Assembly: GCA_020205615.1 (NCBI GenBank)
Contig: JAINUW010000055.1
Span: 336,864-400,863 of the forward strand
From: Panax quinquefolius
Taxonomy: Eukaryota; Streptophyta; Magnoliopsida; Apiales; Araliaceae
DNA length: 64,000 nt
Direction of reading: 5' to 3'
The notes under the pieces are model-generated. The model saw only the letters and a list, made by a program, of their open reading frames with translations. It made no database searches and was not told where the DNA came from. Below, in pieces: positions 46,838-57,615 of this stretch; the first letter of the stretch is position 1; each line of letters opens with the position of its first letter. The position numbers and the translations under genes were made by a program.

Positions 46838-46848
46838 TGGTATCGAGC
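46838..46848 (+). other. Element E primer binding site, altered
   Basis: TGGTATCGAGC follows the LTR. It differs from TGGTATCAGAGC by loss of one base within CAG. Confidence 0.83.
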
Positions 46849-47026
46849 TTAGGATATGATCTCTCCATGGAGATCGGGAATAGAACTAGGAGGGGAGAGA
46901 CGAGTAAATCCTTCGCTAGTGTGTCCTACCTACCTAAGCTTATTTGTTAGTTGGTCAAGATATAGGGATATTATGTGATATATTGATTTCCTTAATTAAC
47001 CCTTGTTTTTACGACAAGATTTGAGA

Positions 47027-48250
47027 ATGTCGATCGAGAATATTAACAATGTAAATGAGACCGTGGAGATGCCTCAGACTCACCAACGAGGAGAACGTGC
47101 AACAAGTCGGGCAATGTTCCTCCCGTGAACAACACACCACCGAAAGCGATGATGATGAACAAGGGATGTTTAGAAGTTTTTCCAGTTCATGCAAAATCGA
47201 TTTAGGAGACTCGTGTTCAAAATCTGAGGAGGAAATGATAGCAATTCACGGGTTGTCACACCAAGCGCTCAAAGAGTTGGGACCACCGTAATTTAAGGGA
47301 AAGCCAGATCCGATCACGGCGGAAACATGGGTCAAGCAAATTACCAAGATATTCGATGTCTTGGGATGCACGGAGAACAGAAGGTTCCATTCGCCACCTT
47401 TATGTTCCGTGGCGAGGCGGACTCATGGGTGGAGTTCTGTGAAGCGCACTCCATCCAAACCGCAGACTCAAAGATGTCTTGGGAACGCTTTCAGAAACTA
47501 TTTAATGACAAATACTTTCCGAAAGTGTTCGCTATATGAAGGAAGTGGAGTTCATCGATTAGAGCAAAACAACATGACGGTGTCTCAAGACGAGGCAAAG
47601 TTTGCAGAGTTATCCAGTTTCAGACCTCATTTGGTGGAGAATGAGGAACGATGACGCGGATGTTTCTTAGAGGTTTGAAACCCTAAGACACGCCAAGAAG
47701 ATTCTCATTTCTCATAAACTTTTTCTCTATTCAGATGTTGTAAGCAGGCTCAATTATTAGAGCGAGATAACGAAAGTACGGCCAACCGAGGACCATAACC
47801 GTGGATCGTACTCAGATAGATAGCAACAACAAAATAATGATAACCAGCAGAGAAAAAGAAACAGACGGACAAAATGGTAACCACTCTGGTGGTAATCATG
47901 GCCATGAAAATAGAAGAAGCGAGTCGGGAGGAGATTTTAAAAAGAGAAGATTTAACAACGACTATGTGAAGACGACAGCGGTCTGCAAGAAGAATCGGTT
48001 CTAAGGGAGGAGAACGACCACCCCGGCCATATGCTATAAATGCGGGAAAGAGGGACATATCACCCAAACCGCCCACAACAATTCAAGGTATGCTATAATT
48101 ATGGAAAGGAAGGACATATCGCCGAGATTATGCAGTAGCGAAACCTAGTTCAATGGACGGTGACTCAAAAGATCTGCCCCGTAAAAGTCAAAGTCAACGA
48201 TTCCGGAAGAGCGTTTGTTGTGGATGGTCAAAATACAAGGAACCCAAACG
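47027..48250 (+). pseudogene. Element E gag (broken)
   Basis: ATG 47027 (MSIENINNVNETVEMPQ...) opens gag. Capsid motifs follow in shifted frames: frame 47327-47539 reads EQKVPFATFMFRGEAD and MSWERFQKLFNDKYFPKV; frame 47361-47654 reads RLEQNNMTVSQDEAKFAELS. Two zinc knuckles are at about 48032-48115. The first is CYKCGKEGH. The second has its second Cys replaced by Tyr (TGCTATAATTAT). Element A gag is the closest relative in the window. Confidence 0.88.
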
Positions 48251-48785
48251 AGGTGATCACGGTGTAAGCTATTTATAAATTCTTGCGAAGTTTATACCTT
48301 ACTTGATACCGGCATACCCATTCATTTATCTCTCGCCTTGTGCTCAACGCTTAAACTTGACTCCGAGAAATTAGACTTAGACCTATCTCGTGGAAACTCC
48401 GTTAGAGAAACTTTTATCACATCCACTGCTTATAAATCTTGTTTGATTCAAGTTGGCACCATTACCTTACCGTTGACCTTATCTCTTTAAAGATACTTGC
48501 TTTTGATGTGATTTTAGGATTGATTGGTTAACTACTCATCATGCCAAAATTGATTGTTTTCGTAAGGTTGTTAGTTTTCATATTCCTAACCAACCCGTTA
48601 TTTAATTCAAGCAACTAAACCATTAAAATCAATCACCGTCATATCTAATCATAAAGCTATTCGTTTATTGAAAAACGGATGTCAAGCTTTCTTAGCCCAT
48701 GTTATGGATTTGAATAAAGACACATCAAATTTGAATAATATTTCCGTTGTTATCGACTTTTCCGACGATTTCAAGAACTTCCGGT
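48251..48785 (+). pseudogene. Element E aspartic protease (broken)
   Basis: The catalytic D-T-G is intact at 48305-48313 (LDTGIPIH). Downstream text for VSFHIPNQP (about 48570-48600) and the domain end (about 48650-48720) is recognisable but in another frame. This is the only copy in the window with an unaltered protease active-site triplet. Confidence 0.8.
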
Positions 48786-49440
48786 TTACCCCGTAACGTG
48801 AAGTTGAATTCTTTATTGATCTTGAACCCTGCACAAAGCCCATTTCTAAAACCCCATATCGAATGGCTCCTATTGAACTTCGGGGAGTTAAAGGTCCAAC
48901 TACGTGAATTGTTGGACATCGGTTTCATTCGCCCCTAGTACATCTCCTTGGGGTGCTCCTGTTTTATTCAGAAAGAAGAAAGACGGGAGTATGCGATTTT
49001 GTATCGACTATCGGAATTGAACCATGTCACCATCAAGAATAGGTATCCTCACCTCGTATTGATGACTTGTTTGACCAGATTGCAAGGGGCACAATTCTTT
49101 TCAAAATCGATCTTCGATTCGGATATCATCACCAAGATTAGAATCGAGGATATTCCAAAGACGCGCTTTTAGAACTCGCAGACGGGCATTATGAATTCTT
49201 AGTCATGTCTTTCGGATTGACTAATGCTCCTGCGCTTTCATGGATATGATGAACCGAGTATTCAAGGAATATTTGGATCGGGATTCGTTGTTGTTTTTAT
49301 TGATGACATCCTCATATATTCCAAAAGTCGTGAAGATCATGAGCACCATTTGAAGTCGGTACTCCAAAGGCTTCGTGAAAACAAACTATATGCCAAATTG
49401 AAGAAATGCGAGTTCGCTTGAGGAAGTAGCATTCTTTGGG
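48786..49440 (+). pseudogene. Element E reverse transcriptase (broken)
   Basis: Text for the RT start ([15 protein letters not shown]) is near 48850-48895, SPWGAPVLF near 48944-48970 and RFCIDYR-type near 48990. The FIDD box is at about 49296-49307, followed by [14 protein letters not shown] in frame 49224-49421. At least four shifts separate the N-terminal part from the palm. Confidence 0.9.
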
Positions 49441-50095
49441 CACGTGGTGTCGAAACATGGAGTATCTGTTGATCCGCCAAGATTGAAGCAATACAAAGTT
49501 GGGAGCAACCAAGTCGGTGGATCAAGTACGTAGTTTTTGGGCTTATGGTTATTATCGGAGATTCGTGGAAGGGTTTCTCGAATCGCTACTCCATTAACCA
49601 GACTAACCCTAAGGATACAAAATTCGTTTGGAGCGAAGAATGCGAGAAGAGTTTCCAAGAGCTTAAGAGGAGACTTATTTCAAGACTGTTCTAACAATAC
49701 CATTTGGTTCGGATGGATTTATTATCTACGCCGATGCTTCGTGCAAAGGGTTAGGATGTGTTCTCATGCAACGTGGGAAAGTCATAGCCTATGCCTCGCG
49801 ACAACTTAAAAGAGTATGAGAGGAATTATCCTACTCATGATCTAGAGTTAAGCGTGCAATAAGGCGCTAAAGATATGGAGGCACTATCTATATGGGGAGA
49901 AAGTGGAGATATATTCGCACCATAAAAGCCTTAAATATTTCTTCACTCAAAAAAGAACTCAACATGCGGCAAATGACGCTGGCTCGAGCTATTGAAAGAC
50001 TATGACCACACTATTCAATACCATCTTGAAAAGCGAACGTGGTAGCCGGACGCGTTGAGTAGAAGATCATATGAGAACGAAAAGCGATGATGTCA
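49441..50095 (+). pseudogene. Element E RT connection and RNase H (broken)
   Basis: HGVSVDP and [13 protein letters not shown] text are near 49455-49580. FIIYADAS (first RNase H Asp region) is near 49710-49735, YPTHDLELS near 49830-49855 and HKSLKYFF near 49920-49945. All are recognisable; the frame changes several times, notably near 49545, 49680 and 49805. Confidence 0.88.
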
Positions 50096-51060
50096 AGTAT
50101 AATACGACAGAGCCAACTTTAATAGAAAAAGTTAAGGTCGCTCAAGCCACCGAACCTTTGAGTGATGATGCGTATGAAGAAGAAAGTACAAGAAGGAGCT
50201 ATTGGGATGCGAGAATTGATGAAGAAGGAATACTTGAGTCCACTCTAGACTTTGTGTTCCTAATGACTCGATTTGAAGTACAAGATTATGATGGAGGCAC
50301 ACACACATACAAAGATTTGCAATCCATCTTGGAAGTACTAAAATGTATCGTGATCTTTGACATACATTTTGGTGGAACAATATGAAGAGAGAGATTGCAA
50401 AGTTTATCTCAATGTGTTTAACTTGTCAACGTGTAAAGGCGAGCATCCGGTACCTAAGGGTCCGCTTCAGAACCACTTGAGATTCCAAATGGAAGTGGGA
50501 ACACATTACCATGGATTTTCGTTACGGGTCTTTCCACGGTTTCTCGTGGCATCAATGCTATTTGGGTTATTGTTGATAGATTAACCAAATCGCTTCATTT
50601 CTTGCCGACACGGAGACTTATTCACTTGAACGCCTTGCTAGTATATGACGTGAATGAGATTGTGAGGTTGCATGGCATGCCCTGTATCCATAGTTTCGGA
50701 TCGTGACCCAAGATTCACTTCAAGATTTTGGGTTAGCTTGCAAAAAGCTATGGGCACGGATTTACAATTCGGGTTAAGATACCATCCTCAAACCGGACGG
50801 ACAATCGAAATGACTATTCAAACTCTTGAAGATTTATTAAGACTCGTGTGTCCTAGACTTCAAGGGCGCTTGGGATAAGTATTTACCATTGGTGGAATTC
50901 TCCTACAACAACAAGTTATCGTGCAAGTATAGGTGTGGCCCCATTTGAAGCATTATATGGGCGAAAGTGTCGCTCCAAAGATATGTTGGGACGAGGTGGG
51001 TGAAGCAACACCGTTGGGACCCGAGTTGGTATGTATGTATGACTACGGAAAAGATCCAAA
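50096..51060 (+). pseudogene. Element E integrase (broken)
   Basis: The start (EPTLIEKVKVAQAT, ARIDEEGIL) is at 50110-50240. The zinc-binding segment is around 50330-50440, with TFWWNNMKREIAKFISMC text partly shifted. The core begins near 50500 (TMDF). Frame 50672-50878 holds VSIVSDRDPRFTSRFWVS. Frame 50933-51307 covers the end of the core with the ALYG-type segment. Confidence 0.88.
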
Positions 51061-51575
51061 TGATTCGATTAACGATACAAACGACACAAGATCGATAAAA
51101 GAGTTATGCGGATCTTCATCGAAAGGACGGGAATTTAGTGTAGGGGATCATGTATTGTTGCGAAGTTGCTCCATGGAAGGAGTTACAAGATTTGGGAAGA
51201 GAGGAAAGCTCAATCCACGATTTATTGGACCATTTCAAATTCTTGACCGAGTAGGAAATGTAGCCTATAGACTCGCGTTATTCTCCGAGTATGTCTCGTG
51301 TTCATAATGTGTTTCACATATCTGCATTTCAGTAAATATGTGAAAGACCCGAACCACGTTATAGAGTTAGAACCGGACGAGAGATAGCCAAGACTTAACG
51401 ATGAGGAGGTACTGCCAAGATCTTGGATAGGAAGGAGCATGTCCCACGCAAGAAAGGTCATACCACAAGTTAAAGTTTTGTGGAGGAATCATGCTATAGA
51501 GGAAATGACCGGGAATTGGAAACGGAAATGAAAGCGAGGTATCCTCACCTTTTCAAACACTGTGCACGTGACGTC
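51061..51575 (+). pseudogene. Element E integrase C-terminus and chromodomain (broken)
   Basis: Frame 50933-51307 contains EFSVGDHVLLRS, GVTRFGKRGKLNPRFIGPFQ (intact GPF motif) and RVGNVAYRLALFSEYVS. The chromodomain follows in other frames, through WRNHAIEEMT near 51483-51515. Confidence 0.87.
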
Positions 51576-51594
51576 AATTTTGAGGACGAAATTT

Positions 51595-51610
51595 CATAAG
51601 GAGAGGAGGT
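51595..51610 (+). other. Element E polypurine tract
   Basis: ATAAGGAGAGGAGGT immediately before TGTAAGACCCC at 51611. Confidence 0.88.
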
Positions 51611-54299
51611 TGTAAGACCCCAACTTATTATTAATGAAATTTAATTTTTCTATTTATTATTTTGAAATAGTAAGGGTTGATTTGATTAATGTGGATAGTT
51701 AGGGGTAAAATACGCAAATATTTCAAAATAAGCAAGTGGTTATAAAATATTCATTGTTGTTGAGAATATTCGCATCGCTTTTGGGAATATTCGTATTGAC
51801 TGACAAGCAATGACCATGTGGGCCCCATAACTGAAAAGCGATTGGATGAAGAAATGACAAATATAAGTTGTTTAAAAATAATTGGCAGAGTTGTTACTGT
51901 TAACATCGTTGGAATACCCGTTGGTTAAAACACAAGAATACATGCGTTGTTGCACAAGAAGATCAGTATTGCACCAATTATTGAAGGCACTACTCAATAA
52001 TGGTTACGTGAATTATCGCTCAAAGATTTTATTTTATTGATTCAATAATTGCTACGTTGACATTTTATATGTTGTTGTTTCAATAATTGTCATTACAACC
52101 GTATATTTTCCATTATCGAGCAATAATTCATATTATCTCAATAATATTATTAGATAACATTATTGACAATGTCTAGAAAGTTCGCCTAAGGAGAGGTTTG
52201 GTCATCTAATTGCGCTACCAAAGAAGGAGAGATCCTTATGGAAAGCCCCTCTATCCCAGGAACCCGCCGGTCATCAATAATGTGATTCTCGTAATATTAT
52301 TTATGAATAATTAATTATTGATTTATATGATGAGGAAAATATTGATTTTATGAGGATATAGATGGAGAAAATTTTAATGTGACAATTGTTGAAAATTAAT
52401 ATTTTATCTTTTCTCGATAAAATAATTCATTTAAATATATTATTTTAATAATATATTAACGATGATATTTTTACAATGAATGTGGGATATATGAGTATAT
52501 GAGGAGGAAGAGTATTTTTGTGGCATTAAATGTTTAACACATGTTTTGTGTGTGTGGTGGACACAATTATCGAATCAAATTTGATTATAAATTGTAAAAT
52601 CGCCTCGCTTGTGGATTTCGGTCAATTTCTGTTTGGAATTCGGAAAAACTTTCTTTCGCAAAGTTGTAGAGAATTGAATTTCCTATAAAACTCATGAGAT
52701 TTGAATTTTCTGATAAAAGGGCTATTTATTATGAATTATTGAAGTTCCAAAGCACCAAATAATTAATTTTGGGAGTCAGTAGTTAATTATTTTGAGAAAA
52801 ACGTTTTTGCAACTAAGTTGGCCTCACATGTGATTCAAATGGGCTGAGATCAGTTGTCTAAAATGGACTAAAGAAAATGTGAAAAATATATTAATATTAT
52901 ATTCAATTTTCTCGCTTTGGTGTTCTAAGCAATTTCCTATAAATAGGTGCTTAGGTTAGAATTGAAAATCACAATGTAAAATCAAGTTTCTCTCTATTTC
53001 TCTCGATATATTGAGCATATTCTTGTGAGTATACTTTGAGTATTGTTAGACGGTGCAAGTTCCTTCAAAGACTATACCCGATATTCCAAATGTAAGTACT
53101 AATCTTTCGAGGTAAGGGATGTTATTTTCTTCTCAAATGATATTATTTCTTCAATATCATTATCTTTGAAATATTGGTTGGAACTTTTTATCAAATTTGG
53201 AACTTTTTCATGTCTGGGTTACTATTCATGAGTTACTATTCACAAGTTACTATTCATGAGTTACTATTCACGAGTTACTATTCACGAGTACTATTCATTA
53301 GAAGCGTGAAGATGTTTTTTTGGGAAATTTTCTATCTTTTGGCTGAGAGTTACTTATTCACGATACTCTGCACTATTCACCTAAAAATAAAATTTCTTCT
53401 TTTTGTCCAAAATATCTATTCTCGATACTAGCTTTGATTGTATCCATGTTTTGATCATTCTTGAATTTTACACCACTATGATTATTTTTTGAGGTATTTT
53501 TGAACATGGATAAAACAAAGTACGAATCCTTAATCCTTAATCCTTGTCATTTTGTTTCATCGGATTCGCTTTTAAAAATATTTTCATCATCCTCAGCCTT
53601 AAATGATGATATTATTGAATATCTTTGGCCCAGAAAGTAAAAAGATGAATGATTTTGAAGAATATCTTTCGTCAGTAGTGCAAAGATGAATGATGTTTAG
53701 ATGAATATTAATTAACTCGATGAATATCTTTAAATTTATAGTGCAAAGATGAATATTTGATTCCAGATGTATATTGATTGATGTTACAGGATAAAAGATA
53801 GAGCGATGAACTTTTAAATTCATACATGTAAGATAGTAGTTTGCATTCTCTACTTAACTCTTCTAATGAATTATTATTTCATAATAATATTGATTTAAAA
53901 TTTGTTGTCTATTGTATTCTATTAGATTTTTTCTGTTGAAGACTAACGGTAATTTGTTGTATATTATCTTAGTCATAATATTCTTTACTGGGCTAGTTGA
54001 GCTCACACCTTTTCCTTTTGTTCCATTTTTCTTCTCGTGAGGCGAGAATATAATGAGAGACACGTAGTCTGGGTATGGAATGAAGGTTTTAGAAAGAATT
54101 GTTTAGTAGTCCTCACCATTTTTGTAAAATAATGTATCAATAAATGTGATGAGGATTTATTTGAGTATAGATATTGTCTGTAAGATAATATTTGTATTCA
54201 AACTCACAGCTTTTTCTTGTTGTAATAATAAAGTTGTAGTTGTTTTTGCATGCATATATATTGACAACTCAGAATGGGTGATGTATACCTATTTTGGGC

Positions 54300-54303
<4 letters not shown>
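51611..54303 (+). repeat. Element E, 3' LTR
   Basis: It matches 44119-46835. The end is shortened to TTTTGGGCCACA. TATA box is at 52938-52945 and the tandem array at about 53215-53300. Confidence 0.92.
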
Positions 54304-54334
<31 letters not shown>

Positions 54335-54612
54335 AAAATAAAAATAAATATGTATATATAGTTTATTAGTACTACTCCACCCTTTATTTTAAAATAAGAA
54401 GTATTAAAAAAGATATAGTAAGGTATATAGTGACTTTAAAGTAAAAACACTTGTAGCTTAGATATATATATATATATATAATAAAATAAAATAAATATGT
54501 ACATATAGTTTATTAGTACGAGCTCCACCCTTTATTTTAAAACAAGAAGTATTAAAAAAAGATATAGTAAGGTATATAGTGACTTTAAAATAAAAATACT
54601 TGTAGCTTAGTT
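54304..54612 (+). repeat. Tandem duplication with TA tracts
   Basis: A unit of about 150 bp ((TA)n, AATAAAAATAAAAATAAATATG, TTTATTAGTAC, CTCCACCCTTTATTTTAAAA, ending CTTGTAGCTTAG) occurs at about 54304-54459 and again at about 54464-54612 with few changes. Confidence 0.8.
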
Positions 54613-54665
54613 GGTTTGAACATTTGTTTAAAGAGTGAGGGAGGTTAAGAGTTCGATTATAAAAA
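54597..54665 (+). repeat. tRNA-derived SINE-like fragment 1
   Basis: TAGCTTAGTTGG at 54603-54614 fits the pol III box A. GGTTAAGAGTTCGATTAT near 54643-54660 resembles a diverged box B (GGTTCGANNCC) at tRNA-like spacing. It is not a tRNA gene, as no cloverleaf arms pair. Confidence 0.5.
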
Positions 54666-54845
54666 AAAGCATTATTATTATTATTATTGAATTTTAGTAT
54701 TTTTTTGAATTTTAGTATTTTTTAATTTGATTTTTTTTAGTATTTTAGTAATTTTTTTAATTTATATTTTTAGTATTTGATGTAAATATGTAATTAGTAT
54801 GTTTAGTATTTTAGTGCAGAGTAACTGACTTTATAATAAAAAAAT

Positions 54846-54915
54846 CCTTATAGCTTAGTTTGTTTGAGCATTTGTTTAAGGAGAGTGAGAGGTTTAGAGT
54901 TCAATTCTCAAGGAA
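54846..54915 (+). repeat. tRNA-derived SINE-like fragment 2
   Basis: A diverged copy of the preceding fragment, with TAGCTTAGTTTG at 54851-54862 and GGTTTAGAGTTCAATTCTC at about 54891-54909. About 250 bp separate the two copies. Confidence 0.5.
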
Positions 54916-54967
54916 ATCATTATTTTATTTTATTTTTTAAAAAGCACTGCTGAATTGATCAGCTTTT

Positions 54968-55540
54968 TTTTTTTATTAGTACTATTATAATTATTGTAAT
55001 AATTATTATTATAATTGTAATAATAATAATAGTAATAGGAATAGTAATAGTAATTATAATAATGATTAATAATAACAATAATAGTAGTAGTAGTAGTTAT
55101 AATAATAGTAATAGTAATAGTAATAATAATTATAATTAATAATAACAATTATAATTATAAGTATTATTATTATAATAATAATTATTATTATTATAGTAAT
55201 AATTATAGTAATTATTATTATTATTATAGTAATAATAATAATAACAACAATAATAACAATAATAATAGTAACAATAATAATTATTATAATAATAGTAACA
55301 ATAATAATAAAAATAATAATAACAACAACAACAACAACAACAACAACAATAATAATAATAGAAATTATAATAATAGTAATAATTATAATTATCATAATAA
55401 TAAAAATAATAATTATAAGATTAGTAATAATTATTCTAATAATAAAAATAAAATTAATAATAATAGTAATAATAAAAATAGTAAATATAATAATAATTAT
55501 AATAATAGTAATAGTAATAGTAATAATAATAAAAAATATA
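54968..55540. repeat. Long imperfect trinucleotide tract (AAT/ATT, AAC)
   Basis: About 570 bp consist almost only of AAT/ATT, AGT and AAC triplets, with an (AAC)n patch at about 55321-55349. It yields spurious Ile/Tyr-only reading frames on the minus strand. A further (ATT)n run is at about 55787-55874. Confidence 0.95.
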
Positions 55541-55816
55541 GCAAATGAAGCATGAAAAAAAATTAATAATGACTTATAAGTAAAAAAAGTTAAATTTAAG
55601 TTATTCTCAAATACTAAATAATAACAATTGACTTATAACTTAGTTTAACCAACTTATAAGTCATTCCCAAACACCCTCTAATATAAGATATAAAGAGAAA
55701 TTAATATTTGATTATAAAAAAATTACAAGTCAAGAAAAAGAGAATTTAAAAAGGAGTTAAAAAACTTACACACCATGGGTGCAACTTTATTATTATTATT
55801 ATTGTTATTATTATTA

Positions 55817-55875
<59 letters not shown>

Positions 55876-56200
55876 GTAGTAGTATATAACTTCTTGAGAT
55901 TATATTAATGGTATATAGTGAAGGAGAAGAAAAGAATATATAGGGGAAATCTCATGTTTTGATATAAATATTAATCTTTGCAAGATATTAACAGATAACT
56001 TATGTTGCTCCAGCGGATTTGACCAAAGTTCCAAATGATAGGTCACAAGTTCGAATATGTTTCGCATTTTGACATAATTTTAAATACTAAATATGAATAT
56101 TTTTTGACAATTCTTCGAATACCGAATATAGTCTTACAAAAACATGTTTATTGGGATTATCTTAATTTAAGGCAAGATTTTAATAGTCGTTGCAAAAAGT
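55541..56200. other. CACTA right arm, AT-rich, no gene seen
   Basis: It contains AAACTTATAAGT-type inverted text near 55575-55680 with CCAAACACCCTC at 55668-55679, which may be a MITE end, then the (ATT)n run and unremarkable sequence. Confidence 0.5.
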
Positions 56201-56765
56201 TGTATAAGATATGTAACGAAAATAAAAATTATTGCCAATAAATGTGGTCCATATTAGGCAACGAAATATAGCAACAAAAAAATTTTCGTTGTCCACGATG
56301 AAGAGAAATCAAGTGGTTAGAAATTTTGCAACGAATTTCTAACGAATTTTGTTTCCAAATTTTGCAACGACTTATGAATTTCGTTGCAAAAAGTGAAGCC
56401 TGACACAATCTGCAACGAATGACAAGTTTCGTTGCTAAACATACAATTTTAGCAACGACTTATAAATTTGTTGCTTGAAAAATCGTTGCTAAAGCCCCAT
56501 TTTTAGCAACAAAAAAACTTTCGTTGCCCACGATGACGGGAAATCAAGTGGCCGAAAATTTTGCAACGAATTTCTAACGAATTTTTTTTTCGCCAATGAA
56601 TTAGCAACAAAATTGTGCAATGACTTATGAATTTCATTGCAAAAAGTGAAAGTCTGACACAATCTGCAATGAAGGACAAATTTCGTTGCTAAACATATAC
56701 TTTTAGCAACGACTTATAAAGTCGTTACCCGAAAAATCGTTGCTAAATGCCCATTTTTTGTAGTG
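56201..56765 (-). repeat. CACTA right subterminal region and terminus
   Basis: It is dense in GCAACGA / TCGTTGC motifs. A unit of about 245 bp is present twice in tandem (about 56270-56511 and 56512-56765). The first ends with GCCCCATTTTT, which resembles an internalised terminus. The outer end GGGCATTTTTT-type text finishes in TTTTTTGTAGTG. Confidence 0.85.
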
Positions 56766-56768
56766 ATT

Positions 56769-57000
56769 GGTATGTTCTAACGACATTTCGTTTCAAGATT
56801 TGTCGATAATATGTTGTGAAAAGTCGTATTAGCCAATAAAAGTTTTTCTCGAAAAAAGTACAGAAATCGGACGAAAAAAAAATAAAAAATATTTTTATTA
56901 ACTTTTCGATCGTTTAATCATATTTTCGGAAAACGTCGCCGAAAATACTATTAACCAAAAAATATTTTTTAGTTTTTGTCTATTTTTTATCAGGCCTGTG
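56769..57000. other. AT-rich sequence without recognised gene
   Basis: It continues 27607-27884 across the CACTA insertion (ATT joins the two halves). It has CGTCGCCGAAAA and similar text, with no coding signal. It may be part of an old LTR. Confidence 0.4.
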
Positions 57001-57615
57001 ATGCTTTCTGCTGGGCGAGGTGGGGCTGGTGCTATTTGTTGGGTGGGGTGCTAGTTCAGTTGTTGGGCTCTTCTTTTGCTAGCAATTTGCTCTTGACAGA
57101 CTAGCTACTCAAGTTGGCTTTTGATGGGTGGGATCTTTGGTTTCAAATGTGTGTTGTTGAAATTTGGTATGGCGAGGTGAGGCTGATATGGTTTGGTTGG
57201 CGTTGCTCGGCTGGGTTGTTTAGTTTGGGTGAGGTGGGGCTGGTCCTATTTATTGGGTGGGGTGCTGGTTCGGAAGTTGTTGATCGCATCATGCCAAAGA
57301 ATGCTATAAACCTCGCGCCACTTACATTGGCGATTCAGGGCCACACAAATATAAATTCTCACACTTGTTGCAGGCGGGAATCGATCCCAGGATGTCCGGG
57401 TTTACGGCTCACCCCAGGTCGAAGCTTACCGCTGCGCCAAGTGTTGTGGTTTAAGTACTTTGTTCTTCCGATTGGTTTGGTTGTTGGTCTTTAGTTGATC
57501 TTTTTGGGGGTTGTCCCATGAGGTTCATTCTAAAGTTTCTGGGGTATGCCCCTTTGTGATTGTTTAATGTGTCTTTCTCTTCTATATAAAAACAAACTTA
57601 GCAAAAAGAGAAAGA
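57001..57615 (+). mobile_element. LINE 3' end fragment
   Basis: G- and T-rich text (GGCTGGTGCTATTTGTTGGG, CATGAGGTTCATTCTAAAG, GGGGTATGCCCCTTTGTGAT) ends in CTTCTATATAAAAACAAACT and an A-rich tail. This resembles the 3' untranslated ends of plant non-LTR retrotransposons. A roughly 210-bp spaced duplication (GTGGGGCTGGT at about 57020 and 57231) lies inside it. No RT text is present, so this is a 5'-truncated copy. Family unknown. Confidence 0.6.
57281..57443 (-). mobile_element. tRNA-derived SINE inserted in the LINE fragment
   Basis: On the minus strand, TTGGCGCAGCGGTAAGC (57424-57440) fits box A and GGATCGATTCCCGCC (57373-57387) fits box B, at tRNA-like spacing, followed by a non-tRNA body to about 57281. 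This resembles the Au-type plant SINEs. The ends are approximate because the surrounding GTTGTTG/GTGTTGTG is only loosely duplicated. Confidence 0.75.

Larger units (their letters stand above)
44119..54303 (+). mobile_element. Element E: chromovirus-type Ty3/gypsy LTR retrotransposon, domain order complete
   Basis: LTRs are at 44119-46835 and 51611-54303. The target is a TA microsatellite, so the apparent TATAT duplication (44114-44118 and 54304-54308) is consistent but not diagnostic. Gag, protease, RT, RNase H, integrase and chromodomain are all represented, making this the most complete copy, although no long uninterrupted frame survives. Confidence 0.92.
27885..56765. mobile_element. CACTA (En/Spm-type) DNA transposon, expanded by two nested retrotransposons
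   Basis: The left end reads CACTACAAAAAAATGG at 27885; the right end is its inverted counterpart (CACTACAAAAAATGG on the minus strand) ending at 56765. The flanking 3-bp ATT at 27882-27884 and 56766-56768 is the duplication size made by CACTA transposases. Both ends are followed by arrays of GCAACGA/TCGTTGC motifs, the kind of subterminal repeat that CACTA transposases bind. Subtracting D and E with their duplications leaves about 9.0 kb. I see no transposase (TNP2-like) frame, so it is probably non-autonomous. Its left arm carries host-gene fragments. Confidence 0.88.

Noticed and set aside
44114..54308. TATAT as proof of a target duplication for element E
   Set aside because: The insertion is in a TA microsatellite, so any 5-bp match is uninformative; the element is supported by its LTR pair, primer site and polypurine tract instead.
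55066..55395. 109-codon frame rich in Ile on the minus strand
   Set aside because: It is a translation of an AAT/AAC trinucleotide tract; there is no protein-like composition.
57373..57440. tRNA gene on the minus strand
   Set aside because: Box A and box B are present but the arms do not form a cloverleaf and a non-tRNA body follows; a SINE explains it better.
57114..57494. 126-codon frame
   Set aside because: It crosses the LINE fragment and the oppositely oriented SINE, so it is a chance frame.
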